Shown one piece after another: positions 49,378 to 58,427 of a DNA stretch of 64,000 bases. Origin of the DNA: Myxococcota bacterium. GTDB taxonomy: Bacteria > Myxococcota_A > UBA9160 > SMWR01. The position numbers and the translations under genes were made by a program. Where the stretch lies: positions 62,001 to 126,000 of the forward strand of contig JAKVBI010000017.1 in NCBI GenBank assembly GCA_022447545.1, written 5' to 3'. Below the pieces are notes generated by a model that worked only from the letters and a program-made list of their open reading frames with translations, was not told the origin of the DNA and did not search any database. Within the stretch, counting starts at the first letter, position 1, and each line of letters starts with the position of its first letter.

Positions 49378-51096
49378 ATGATCGGGGGGGAGCGATCGTC
49401 TGGGCAGCCTGGGTTCGGTGGAGCGTGTCTGCGCTTGCCTGACGAGAGCGTTGGACTCCACGGGAAGGGCGGCTTGAAGGCGAAGGTAGCGAGACGAGGG
49501 CTTCGGTACGGATTGTTGCTGGGGCTGCTTCTCGCCTTCGGGGTCTTGAAGGGCCGTTTCGACATCGACATTGGTCCGAGTGCCCGTGATGGTGACTACT
49601 ACTACAGCATCGCCCGTTCCTGGATTGCAGGGGAAGGCTTTCGGTCCAACATTTCACTGTACTTCCAGGGCTTCCAGAGTTTTCCGCATCGCGTGAGTCA
49701 GAGCCCCGTTTGGCCTCTTACTCTGGGGGTGGTGGGAGGTTTTGTGGGCCTGGGGAATGCGGCGACAGGTCTTCCGAATTTGCTCTATCTGGTGGACCTG
49801 GTTCTCGTCTACTTTCTGGCCCGTCGCTTATACCGGGGAATCGCGGGAGAGCGCCCGGGTTGGGCCTTTGGGCGTGATCGAGTACCAGACTTTGGGCACG
49901 CCGCGGTTTTGGTTCTCGGCGCCAATGTCGTCTTTTTCCGCTTCTCGTCCGTGCCCAACAATGAAGCGCTGGCTCTTTGCTTCGTGTTCTCGGGCTTGAT
50001 CTTGTTCGATCGCGCGGTCCGTGAGGAGCGGCTTCTGTTTGCCGTGCTGGCTGGTTTGTCGAGCGGTCTGGCGTTGATGACACGAGTACAGGCCCTGGCA
50101 CTTCCATTTGCGCTGTGGCTGACCCTCACCGGTTGGGTGCTGGTTCATCGCCGCTCGGCCCCGCTCTTTCCTGCTCTGCTGGCGGGCACGTTGTTGCCTT
50201 TCATTCCCTGGATCCTCTACCTCGCGAGTTGGAACGATGCGCTGTCCCTGCGAATGATTCTCGGGATGGAGACCCTACGGGAGACTCCGACTCTGCCCGT
50301 CTTCGAGCACGCGGTGATTTCGCCGACATGGTGGGCGGCGATGGCGGATCGGATCTCGGGTCTGGTCCATGCATTTTCACCTTCGGGTCCCTATTCGTAC
50401 ACGCGCCACTTCGGCGGGCTCGTTTATCTATTGCCTCTGGCTGCGATCCATCTGGGGGTTGCCATGTTGCGAGGGCGACGACGCTTGCATCTGGCGCCGT
50501 CCTCCGGCCTTCTCATGCCCATTGCGGCGCTGATCACCGGTGTGGGAATGTTGTTGCCGGTTCATCTGCTGCACATGGCCTTCGACATCCCGTGGCTGTT
50601 CGGTACGCGTCACGGTCTTCCTCTGTTGCTGCTGATTCTACCGGCGCTCGCATACCTGGACGCACGAACCGGGCGATTCTGGCGGGTCGTGGGGGTCGGG
50701 GGGTTCGTGGTCGCCATCCTGGGGAATCTGTCGGGCACTGTGGCTCTGTCGGGCGCTCAATTCAAAAAAGACCTAGGCCCCAACCGGGAAGCGCTGGTCG
50801 AGTGGCTCGATGGCCAGGATCCGAAGCCCTCGGTGATTACGACGCGTCCATGGCAGCTTGGCGCATTCAGCCGGTCCGGCTTTCACTGGATCCTCTGTCA
50901 GCACAGTCACGAGACCAGCGAGATTCTTATGGAGGATGCGGGCGCCGACTACATTGTCGTGTTCCCCTCTGAGCGCAAATGTGACTTCGTGCACGGCTTC
51001 CAGCGGGGTACCCTGCGAGTCGTGAAGTCGTTTGGCGAGGGCGGGGCAGAGATCCGAGTGATGGCTCGGCGGCGAAGGGCGGGGACGCCTCCGTGA
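49378..51096 (+). CDS. GT-C-type membrane glycosyltransferase-like protein
   Basis: Up to 572 residues with ten or more hydrophobic helices. The GT39/GT-C signature of acidic residues in the first outer loop appears as IGPSARDGDYYYSIARSW, and tandem membrane helices follow. A soluble C-terminal part (DGQDPKPSVITTRPW and GADYIVVFPSERKCD) is probably periplasmic. It would transfer a sugar from a polyprenyl-phosphate donor to lipid or protein. The true start is uncertain; ATG 49378 is the longest form, with TTG 49474 the start nearest the first helix. It lies 34 bases before a second protein of similar type. Confidence 0.75.
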   Translation: MIGGERSSGQPGFGGACLRLPDESVGLHGKGGLKAKVARRGLRYGLLLGLLLAFGVLKGRFDIDIGPSARDGDYYYSIARSWIAGEGFRSNISLYFQGFQSFPHRVSQSPVWPLTLGVVGGFVGLGNAATGLPNLLYLVDLVLVYFLARRLYRGIAGERPGWAFGRDRVPDFGHAAVLVLGANVVFFRFSSVPNNEALALCFVFSGLILFDRAVREERLLFAVLAGLSSGLALMTRVQALALPFALWLTLTGWVLVHRRSAPLFPALLAGTLLPFIPWILYLASWNDALSLRMILGMETLRETPTLPVFEHAVISPTWWAAMADRISGLVHAFSPSGPYSYTRHFGGLVYLLPLAAIHLGVAMLRGRRRLHLAPSSGLLMPIAALITGVGMLLPVHLLHMAFDIPWLFGTRHGLPLLLLILPALAYLDARTGRFWRVVGVGGFVVAILGNLSGTVALSGAQFKKDLGPNREALVEWLDGQDPKPSVITTRPWQLGAFSRSGFHWILCQHSHETSEILMEDAGADYIVVFPSERKCDFVHGFQRGTLRVVKSFGEGGAEIRVMARRRRAGTPP

Positions 51097-51130
51097 GCGT
51101 TTTTCTTCTCTCGGCCGCCGGAGGTCGGAT

Positions 51131-53290
51131 ATGTCCGTAGGAATGAAGGGCGCGTGGGGGATTGTGTGGCCCGGTCTCGTGGCGCTCCTGGTATTGGCAT
51201 CGTTCCACGCGGTTGGTGTGCGTTACGCCGGAGACTTTTCGTTGGATCTCGGGAGTCTTCGGTTTCCACGTCCGGGGATGCTGCGTTTCATGGCGGTCTG
51301 GACGTTCTTTTCGGCTCTGGCGTCGATCCCGCTGGGGCTCTGCCTGGCCCGTCTCTCAAGCAGATTGTCCGGGTCGGTGGCTTCGAAGGGAGAGGTCGTC
51401 GACCGATTCGTGCTGGTGCTCGGGGCGGGCATGGCTTTTCTGGTGCCCCTCGCGATTCGTTTTCTGGTGCTCGACAACGGTCCGTTGACCGATGACGAGA
51501 GTGCCTATCGGTTTATGGGGGAATTGCTCGCCAGTGGCCGGCTGAGCGTGGAGAGCCCTGAGCATCCGGAATTTTTCAGCCGCGGCTTCATGATCAACGA
51601 CGGTCGGCTGTACTCACAGTATTTCGTCGGGTGGCCTGCGCTGCTTGCGGTCGGGGAATGGTTTGGGGCCGCGGCAGCGATGAATGCAGTCTGTGCGTCT
51701 CTCACCGCGGTGGCCGCGTTCCGGGTCGCTCAAAGGTTGGCTGGAAGCGCAGTCGCACGCTGGGTGTTGTTGGTCTACGTGACTTCGCCAATGTCCATGA
51801 TCGCTGCCGCCACGGACCTCTCTCATACGAGCTGTGTCATGGCGTTGGCGTGGATGACCTGGTTCTCTCTGAGGACAGGCGGCGGCGACGCGAGGGCTCG
51901 GGATTTCGCGGGGGTCGCCATCGCCTTCGGTTTGGCGTTCTTCATTCGGCCCCTCGCTGCTCTGGGAGTGGGGGCACCGTTCTTGGTCGTGGTTGCTGCG
52001 CGATTGCTCGGGCCGCTTGGGTCTCGAACCAACCTGTTGGCTTTCGCGGCACCCGCATTGGCGTTGGCCGGGATGTTCTTCGCTGTGAATCACATCCAGA
52101 ACGGGTCGTGGTGGACGACTTCCTATCAGCAGATGGTTTCCTATTCGGAAGAGTCATCGTACCTCTACTCGGGGATGTCCAGGGGGTTCATGTTGGCGGG
52201 GGGGGATGTTCCTGCGCCCTCCTGGGACTGGGACCGCGCGCTGGCGAATACGGGCAACGGTCTGTTTCGTTTGAACATCGCCCTCTTTGGATGGCCCTTC
52301 TTTCTGCTTTTTGCCGTGCTGTCCATTGGGATGAAGGAGTCGAGGATCCTATGGGCGAGCTTCGGCAGTTTTCTCTTGTTTCATCTCTTCCTGGATCACG
52401 CTGGAATCGACAGTTTCGGACCGGTGTATTTCATGGAACTCTCCTGGCCAGTGTTGATCCTGAGTGGGTTGGGATTGGCCGAAGCAACGCGTCGTTTGGG
52501 TTCAGGGTTCCCGGATTCGGTGCTTTCGCGTCTTCCGGTCGGGATTTTGATGGCATTCGTTGCGGTTTCGACCGTCGGCTATGTCCCGATCCGACTGGGA
52601 GCTCTCGAGAAGATCAGTGAACGAACGACATCACCGCGTGACACGGTGGGCGCACTGGCGGTTGGCCGGGTCGTGGTGTTTGCTCAGCGCCCCTTTGTGG
52701 CTTCGTGCATGGGTCCAAGGGGCCACGTGCTCTGGCGCCCCAATAACGATCCTGATCTTGAGAACGACGTACTATGGGTCAACCATCTGGATGTGCAACG
52801 CGATCAGGCATTGATGAAGTCCTTTCCTGGGCGGACCGGCTACGTGATGCTTTGGACACGAGACTGTCGCGTGGAATTGCTCGCACTTTCGGAGCTTGAG
52901 GCCGGTGATGTTCCTCCTGGCTATGTAGGACCCAACAAAACCTGGCCCCCGATCTGTGCGGACCCCTGGTTGTGTTGGGCCGGGGAGCAACTCACCGTCG
53001 AAACAGCGTGCGCCAATGAAGGGGCCGAGGCGGATGAAAAACTGGCCAGGGGGGATCGCGTCTTCGAGGCGAATTTCTCATGGGTCTCGGAGCATCCCAG
53101 GGTGCAGAGGTTTCTCGATATTCAGCGGGTTGGCGATTCAGATCACACCCGCTTGGGGGTCCGAGGGCTGACTTCCCGTTCGGTTCTGCTGGATCTCGAC
53201 GAGCGGTACCGTTGGAAATTGGTTTCCGCTACTGACGGGAGAAGACGTTCGGCGGGTTGGTTGGAATTCGAATCCCCGAATTGCACGTGA
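51131..53290 (+). CDS. Large GT-C-type membrane glycosyltransferase-like protein
   Basis: A 719-residue protein with about 12 hydrophobic helices. The first helices are LVALLVLASFHAVGV and LRFMAVWTFFSALASIPLG. The acidic outer-loop motif reads LTDDESAYRFMGELLASG, followed by YSQYFVGWPALL, as expected for a sugar transferase using a polyprenyl donor. A soluble C-terminal region of about 200 residues begins near SERTTSPRDTV. ATG 51131 is used. It follows the previous GT-C-like gene by 34 bases, and the SDR gene follows in turn. A role in envelope glycan or lipid assembly is inferred. Confidence 0.75.
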   Translation: MSVGMKGAWGIVWPGLVALLVLASFHAVGVRYAGDFSLDLGSLRFPRPGMLRFMAVWTFFSALASIPLGLCLARLSSRLSGSVASKGEVVDRFVLVLGAGMAFLVPLAIRFLVLDNGPLTDDESAYRFMGELLASGRLSVESPEHPEFFSRGFMINDGRLYSQYFVGWPALLAVGEWFGAAAAMNAVCASLTAVAAFRVAQRLAGSAVARWVLLVYVTSPMSMIAAATDLSHTSCVMALAWMTWFSLRTGGGDARARDFAGVAIAFGLAFFIRPLAALGVGAPFLVVVAARLLGPLGSRTNLLAFAAPALALAGMFFAVNHIQNGSWWTTSYQQMVSYSEESSYLYSGMSRGFMLAGGDVPAPSWDWDRALANTGNGLFRLNIALFGWPFFLLFAVLSIGMKESRILWASFGSFLLFHLFLDHAGIDSFGPVYFMELSWPVLILSGLGLAEATRRLGSGFPDSVLSRLPVGILMAFVAVSTVGYVPIRLGALEKISERTTSPRDTVGALAVGRVVVFAQRPFVASCMGPRGHVLWRPNNDPDLENDVLWVNHLDVQRDQALMKSFPGRTGYVMLWTRDCRVELLALSELEAGDVPPGYVGPNKTWPPICADPWLCWAGEQLTVETACANEGAEADEKLARGDRVFEANFSWVSEHPRVQRFLDIQRVGDSDHTRLGVRGLTSRSVLLDLDERYRWKLVSATDGRRRSAGWLEFESPNCT

Positions 53291-53329
53291 TGGACGATGA
53301 TCGATGCCTTGAGGCACGAGGGAGTTGGA

Positions 53330-54169
53330 ATGAAGGATCTCCGTGAAAAAGTGGGTGTGGTAACCGGTGCGGCGAGTGGTATTGGACTGGCTCTCGTCGA
53401 AACCATGCTCGGCGCGGGCATGAAAGTCGTGATGGCGGATGTGGAAGAGGCATCGTTGACCGCGGAATCCGACAGGCTGGCTGGGCAGGGAGGGGCGGTG
53501 GAACCCGTACACTGTGACGTGCGCGATCCCGTCTCGGTCGAGGCCCTTGCCACAGCGACCCTGACTCGTTTCGGGGGCGTTCATGTGGTCTGCAATAATG
53601 CTGGAGTCGCCCCTGCGGGCCCGATGCTCGAAACGACACCCGCCGATTGGAAGTGGATCACTGAGGTGAATGTTTTGGGGGTTGCCTACGGGGTGACGAC
53701 CTTCGGCCCGCTGTTGGTCGAGGCGGGCGAGGGGCACATCGTCAATACCGCCTCCGAGGCTGGGTTGGTGACGAATTCGGTGCTGGGCATGTATTGCGCC
53801 ACCAAGCATGCGGTGCTGGGTCTGAGCGAGTCGCTGTATCGGGAACTCGAGCCCCAGGGTGTCGGGGTTTCTGTGCTGTGCCCGAGCCTGGTTCGAACCA
53901 AGATCTTTCACTCCGAGCGAAATCGTGACGAGTCCGTCGATCCCACGGCCGCGCAGACCTCGACGATCGGGAGCCTGCGTGAAGCGCTTTCGAGTATGGG
54001 CATTCCACCCATGCAGGTGGCCGGGGACGTTCTAACAGCGATCCGTGAGCAGCGGTTTTGGATTCTGACCCACGGCATGACGGGTGTGGCGGCATCCAAG
54101 CGTTTTGAGGATCTGCAGGCTAACCGGAATCCCAGTGACCCCTACGAGGGAGCGTCGGTCGAGCTTTGA
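53330..54169 (+). CDS. Short-chain dehydrogenase/reductase (SDR)
   Basis: A 279-residue classical SDR. The cofactor motif is VVTGAASGIGLALVE, followed by VCNNAGVAPAG, Ser in VNTASEAG and YCATKHAVLGLS (YxxxK). It resembles the SDR at 26637-27551. ATG 53330 is chosen over ATG 53297 because GAGGGAG (53318-53324) lies 5 bases upstream. It follows the GT-C-like genes but is more likely a metabolic enzyme. It is convergent with the PPOX-type gene. Confidence 0.9.
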   Translation: MKDLREKVGVVTGAASGIGLALVETMLGAGMKVVMADVEEASLTAESDRLAGQGGAVEPVHCDVRDPVSVEALATATLTRFGGVHVVCNNAGVAPAGPMLETTPADWKWITEVNVLGVAYGVTTFGPLLVEAGEGHIVNTASEAGLVTNSVLGMYCATKHAVLGLSESLYRELEPQGVGVSVLCPSLVRTKIFHSERNRDESVDPTAAQTSTIGSLREALSSMGIPPMQVAGDVLTAIREQRFWILTHGMTGVAASKRFEDLQANRNPSDPYEGASVEL

Positions 54170-54181
54170 ACCGATCGTGGG

Positions 54182-54634
54182 CTATCGAGTCCAATCGTCG
54201 GGCGCCTGCCCGTCGTTGACGTCGGAATGAACAGCCGCGGCGGACACCTGTTCAACGTGAACGGTTACAGTGACACGTTCGTCGGCGGGGCCGTCGAATG
54301 GGTAGTCATCTTGTCCCATGTACTTCACCGCGATTGAATTGATGAAGCTTCGGTCCGTGTCGTCCTCCAGAGTGGCGCGCCCGCGGATCTCGAGATAGCG
54401 CCAGATGTTTGACGGGTCGGGAATCGAAAGTGAGATTCGATCGTCGAAACGCAGGTTGCGGTACTTCTTGCGCGACTTGGTGATGCTGAACCGAATGTGT
54501 TCTCCATCCCAGATGAGACAGACCGGGTGATTGGACATCATTCCGTCGGGGCGCATGGTTGCGACGTGGGGAAAACATTTGCCCTCGAGAATGTCCATGT
54601 GGCTTGCCGGGATCTCGGAATATGCCTGTGCCAT
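54182..54634 (-). CDS. PPOX-class, F420-type oxidoreductase
   Basis: A 150-residue split-barrel flavin or deazaflavin-binding protein. It shows HVATMRPDGMMSNHPVCLIWDG, RFSITKSRKKYRNLRFDDR and YLEIRGRATLEDDTD, the pattern of Rv1155-like F420-dependent PPOX proteins. ATG 54634 follows AGAGGA. F420 use is inferred from the family and not from a residue that excludes FMN. It is transcribed after the sulfotransferase gene. Another F420-type enzyme gene lies at 55976-56857. Confidence 0.82.
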   Translation of the reverse strand: MAQAYSEIPASHMDILEGKCFPHVATMRPDGMMSNHPVCLIWDGEHIRFSITKSRKKYRNLRFDDRISLSIPDPSNIWRYLEIRGRATLEDDTDRSFINSIAVKYMGQDDYPFDGPADERVTVTVHVEQVSAAAVHSDVNDGQAPDDWTR

Positions 54635-54674
54635 GGGTCCTCTTTCGGTACTGGGTGGTATTGATCCGTAGGAC

Positions 54675-55865
54675 TCAACTCGTTCGCGACAGGATGAATC
54701 GCTCCCGGTATTCGCGGAAATCTGCGGCCAGTTGGTCTTCGTTGAAGCCGAATTTCTCCATGCTGTACTCGTGCGGTGGCCGGTTTTCGCGACGGTTTTC
54801 CTGTGACCACCGGAGGACCTCCGCTTCCGCCTCGCTGGAGAGAGTACGGTTCGTCGCTTCGAGGATCTTTCGAACCTGGCCCACCGGGTCCGTGGCGACG
54901 TCCTTGTACCAGATGTCGACGAAGCGATCGGGGTAGCGATCGTTGCGCATTTCCAGGGCGTGGCGAAGCGCATGTTTCCAGTTGCTCCCCCAGACCCTTC
55001 CCACCTGGTGAGGGTCGGGTTCGTCACTGGCCAGCTGCCAGAGAAACAGTTGCAGGCTGCAGATCGATGGGATGGTTTCGAGGGCGTCGCGGTGGGTCTG
55101 AACGATTCGTGTGTCGGGGAAAGCCTCCAGGAGCACTTCGACGACGCCCAGATGGAAGGGAGCCTTGAGGACCCAGGAACTCGCCTCTTGCCCCGCGGCG
55201 CGCTTCTGCCACTGCAGGAACCGCAACAAGGTCTTCAGGTATTCATACGCCTGGGTGCGGTCCTGCTCCCGGACCCACCGTCCAAATTCCGGCACGTTGG
55301 CATGAGATTCTGGCATCCACGACAGGAAGGTGTTCTCCAGCAGCATGATCTCTTCATCCGGACCTTCTGCGTCCCAGGGGTGTACGGTGGCGAGTTCGGG
55401 TACTGCTTCCAGGAGTTGGCGGACCTCTTCTTTTGCTGCGGGAATTCGTCCGTCGTCTTTCGTCCAGTCGTTTTCCGGAAATGGGGCTGGGTAGCGGCAC
55501 TCGTACCAAAGCACCGCGTACGTATCCGGGTCGCTGGCCAATAGCCGGTGGAGCATGGTCGTTCCCGTGCGGGGCAACCCACAGACAACCACCGGCACGT
55601 GGAGTTCTTCATCGTGAATCTCCGGGTGGCGGGTCAGCCAGTCTTCCAGGCTCAGGCGGTTGAGTAGCAGGCCGATGGTGCGTTCGCGCTGGGCTGCCCG
55701 CCCGTTTTCGTTGAGATTTGCCTCGCTCTCGTAGGCGTCGAGCATGCGTCGCATCGGTTCCTGGAAGGACTCGTCACCGAAGTTCTCCAGGCCACAGCGC
55801 TCACGCGCTTCGGCAATGATGGAATCCGCGTCCAAGCTTTGCGGATCGAAATTGGTCTGGCCCAA
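54675..55865 (-). CDS. PAPS-dependent sulfotransferase family protein
   Basis: A 396-residue sulfotransferase-3 type protein. The 5'-phosphosulfate loop is VVVCGLPRTGTTMLHRLL (residues 92-109), and a later loop (VLKAPFHLGVVEVLL, IVQTHRDALETIPS) carries the 3'-phosphate-binding Arg and Ser. It would sulfate an alcohol, steroid, lipid or saccharide. ATG 55865 is used. It lies 40 bases upstream of the PPOX-type gene and about 110 bases after the LLM-type gene. Confidence 0.9.
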   Translation of the reverse strand: MGQTNFDPQSLDADSIIAEARERCGLENFGDESFQEPMRRMLDAYESEANLNENGRAAQRERTIGLLLNRLSLEDWLTRHPEIHDEELHVPVVVCGLPRTGTTMLHRLLASDPDTYAVLWYECRYPAPFPENDWTKDDGRIPAAKEEVRQLLEAVPELATVHPWDAEGPDEEIMLLENTFLSWMPESHANVPEFGRWVREQDRTQAYEYLKTLLRFLQWQKRAAGQEASSWVLKAPFHLGVVEVLLEAFPDTRIVQTHRDALETIPSICSLQLFLWQLASDEPDPHQVGRVWGSNWKHALRHALEMRNDRYPDRFVDIWYKDVATDPVGQVRKILEATNRTLSSEAEAEVLRWSQENRRENRPPHEYSMEKFGFNEDQLAADFREYRERFILSRTS

Positions 55866-55975
55866 GACAACCTCCCGTGCTCTGTTGTTCGTACGCGCTC
55901 ACCCATCGAGGGCGCCGGCGGCAGAATACAAGAAATTTTCCAGGCTCGGCGCCGATTCACCGCGCTCCCACGTCC

Positions 55976-56857
55976 TCAGAGTTCGGAGGCTGCAGGGATG
56001 ATCTCGCGAGCGAACTGGGAGAGGCTGCTCCCCTGGTAGAGGTCCGGCAGGTTGACGATGGCATGTTGTACGCCGGCCCCGGCCAGATTCTTCAGATGGG
56101 TGATCGCTCCCCGGGGGCTTTGGCCGCCGGGGGAAAGGTCGATGGTCGAAAGCGTGGTGCGTTCGATATCGTCGTAGGTTCGATCGTATTCTTCGCAATG
56201 TCGCCGGAGAATCTCCAATTTTGAGCGGATGCCATCCACCCCGACATAGTCGAATAGATTGCAGGCGTCTGCGTATTTCGCGACGAGACGGAGTGTTTTT
56301 CGCTCCCCCAAACCGCCGATGAGGATGCGGGGGCGAGGATGGGAGATCGGTGCGGGTACCGACAATGTTTCTGCCAGTCGATAGTGTTTTCCTGTGAAGG
56401 GGCCGTTTTTTCTGGACCACATTTGCTGCACGATTTGAAGGGTCTCCTCTAATCGTTCGAAGCGTTCGTCGAGGGGCGGGAACGGGATTCCGAGTCCACG
56501 GTGTTCTCGTTCGAACCAGGCCGCACCGATTCCAAGGATGGCGCGCCCTCCAGATAGGACGTCGAGAGTGGTGGCGGTCTTGGCCAGGATGCCAGGGTGG
56601 CGATAGGTCACGCCCGTGACGAGTGTGCCGAGGCTCACCCGCTCGGTCATTGCGCTGAGATAGGAGAGGGTGGAGTAGCCCTCGAGCATCTCTTGCTCGG
56701 CGGGGCCGATGAAATCGATTTGGAAAAAGTGATCCATGACCCACAAACTCGCAAAGCCTGAATCTTCGGCTCGGCGCGCTACGTCGGCCAATCGCTGGCG
56801 CAGAGTCGCGGGTTCCTCTCCTGTGGTGAAACTTGGAATTTGTAGACCGATGCGCAT
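55976..56857 (-). CDS. LLM-class F420-dependent oxidoreductase
   Basis: A 293-residue luciferase-like monooxygenase-fold protein. It begins MRIGLQIPSF and has GFASLWVMDHFF, ATLDVLSGGRAILGIGAAW, PRILIGGLGERKTL and KYADACNLFDYVG. These are typical of the F420-dependent branch (TIGR03560-like). It would oxidise or reduce an alcohol or ene substrate using coenzyme F420. ATG 56857 has GAGGAGAT upstream. No F420 biosynthesis gene is seen in the window, so the cofactor must be made elsewhere if it is used. Confidence 0.88.
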   Translation of the reverse strand: MRIGLQIPSFTTGEEPATLRQRLADVARRAEDSGFASLWVMDHFFQIDFIGPAEQEMLEGYSTLSYLSAMTERVSLGTLVTGVTYRHPGILAKTATTLDVLSGGRAILGIGAAWFEREHRGLGIPFPPLDERFERLEETLQIVQQMWSRKNGPFTGKHYRLAETLSVPAPISHPRPRILIGGLGERKTLRLVAKYADACNLFDYVGVDGIRSKLEILRRHCEEYDRTYDDIERTTLSTIDLSPGGQSPRGAITHLKNLAGAGVQHAIVNLPDLYQGSSLSQFAREIIPAASEL

Positions 56858-57015
56858 GCGGATCTCCTCGTGGCGCTAGTCAAGGGCCATGATAGTGTGG
56901 GGCACCCTAGAAGGGGCGGATTGGGGGCGAGGTCCGGTGGTTCGTGCGCCAGATTGACGGCCACGATGCGGGGCCGATGTGTGAAAATGCGGCCCGCGAG
57001 GGAGAAGAAGAAAAC

Positions 57016-58260
57016 ATGCGACTGGAATCGAGAGTTCTTCAATACGGTGGTGCGATGTACGACCAGGAGGAGATCGACGCGGTCATGGCTCAGTTGCATG
57101 CGCCCATGGGACTCGTGCCTGGTGAAAAGGTCCGTGAGTTCGAGGGGCGGGTTTCGAGCTACATGGGGAAAGAGCATGGCGTGATGGTGAACTCCGGATC
57201 GTCGGCTCTAATGGTGGCCATGAGGCTTGCTGATCTTCCGTTGGGCTCGGAGGTCGTGACTCCGGCCCTTACGTTTTCCTCGGATGTGGCCAGTATCTAT
57301 CACGTGGGCTGCACGCCTGTTTTTATCGATTCCGGGCTCTCCGACTATCAGTTGTGCGTGGACCGCATCGAAGGAGTCCTGACAGAGAAAACTCGAGCGA
57401 TCCTGATTCCGGACCTGGTAGGCGGAATCTGTGACTGGGATGTCGTGCGTGAAGTCGCAGACCGGCATGGTCTGTTCGTGATCCACGACAGCGCAGATAC
57501 TCTGGGCGGAAAAATTCGTGGGCGGCCCACGGCAACTCGAGCAGATGTTTCAATCACGAGTTTCTCTCCACACCACATCATTACTGCTCTTGGTAACGGC
57601 GGCATGGTGTTCTTCGACGACGAACGTTTCCTCGACCGGGCCTTGGCGTTGCGTGCCTGGGGCCGATCTTCGGAGAAGTGGATGCATGGAACGCGACGGA
57701 CGGACAGCGACGGGCGTTTCCTAGAGGAACTTGATGGCGTCGAGTACGACGGTCTCTTCATTTTTGAGGAGAACGCGTACGGTTTCATTCCCAGTGAGTG
57801 CGGAGCGGCTTTTGGAATCGCTCAGATGAACAAAATCGACAAACTCTGGGAGTTGCGGGCCGAGCGCTTTCGGTGGCATACGGAATTTCTGGCACGGCAC
57901 GAGGACAAATTCATTCTTCCAACCATCCTGCCTGAAACCGAAACCACCTGGCTCTGCTACCCGGTCCAATTGAGGCCCGAGACGGGTTGGAGTCGCCGCA
58001 AGCTGCAGATTCAACTCGAGGACTCTGGCATCGTGAGCCGAGTGATCTTTTCGGGCAACATTACTCGTCATCCAATGCTGGACGGCCATGAATACCGAGT
58101 GGATCCGCTAGGGCTCGCCAACTGCGATCAGATTATGGAGCACGGGATCATGTTGCCGTGCCATCCGACGTTGTCCCGAGAGGACTGCGAGTATCTCTAT
58201 CAAGTCATTGGTGACTTCATCGATGCGAACGGGGAGGTCACGGTCGCCAATCGGGGGTGA
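57016..58260 (+). CDS. DegT/DnrJ-family PMP enzyme with His in place of the PLP lysine (ColD/RfbH-like)
   Basis: A 414-residue fold-type I enzyme of the DegT/DnrJ/EryC1 group. The phosphate-binding region is VNSGSSALMVAM and the cofactor Asp region is IHDSADTLGG. At the internal-aldimine position the sequence reads TSFSPHHIITALGNGG, so the lysine is replaced by His187, as in the sugar 3-dehydratases RfbH and ColD, which use PMP. The four Fe-S cysteines of RfbH are absent here (WGRSSEKWMHG where it has a Cys-rich loop), making it more like ColD. ATG 57016 follows GAGGGAGAAG. No sugar-nucleotide genes are adjacent. Confidence 0.83.
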   Translation: MRLESRVLQYGGAMYDQEEIDAVMAQLHAPMGLVPGEKVREFEGRVSSYMGKEHGVMVNSGSSALMVAMRLADLPLGSEVVTPALTFSSDVASIYHVGCTPVFIDSGLSDYQLCVDRIEGVLTEKTRAILIPDLVGGICDWDVVREVADRHGLFVIHDSADTLGGKIRGRPTATRADVSITSFSPHHIITALGNGGMVFFDDERFLDRALALRAWGRSSEKWMHGTRRTDSDGRFLEELDGVEYDGLFIFEENAYGFIPSECGAAFGIAQMNKIDKLWELRAERFRWHTEFLARHEDKFILPTILPETETTWLCYPVQLRPETGWSRRKLQIQLEDSGIVSRVIFSGNITRHPMLDGHEYRVDPLGLANCDQIMEHGIMLPCHPTLSREDCEYLYQVIGDFIDANGEVTVANRG

Positions 58261-58427
58261 GACCCGATCCGGTTCGTGTTTCCAGGTGTGGCTCGGGAAC
58301 GATCGGATGGTTATCGGGAAACTGGAATTCTGCTGTAACGAACTCGTATGACTGGCAGTCTGCAATGGGTGCACTGGTCGAGTGTCCCGTCTTTTTTATT
58401 TCATCCATCTATCTGGGAGATCCGAGT

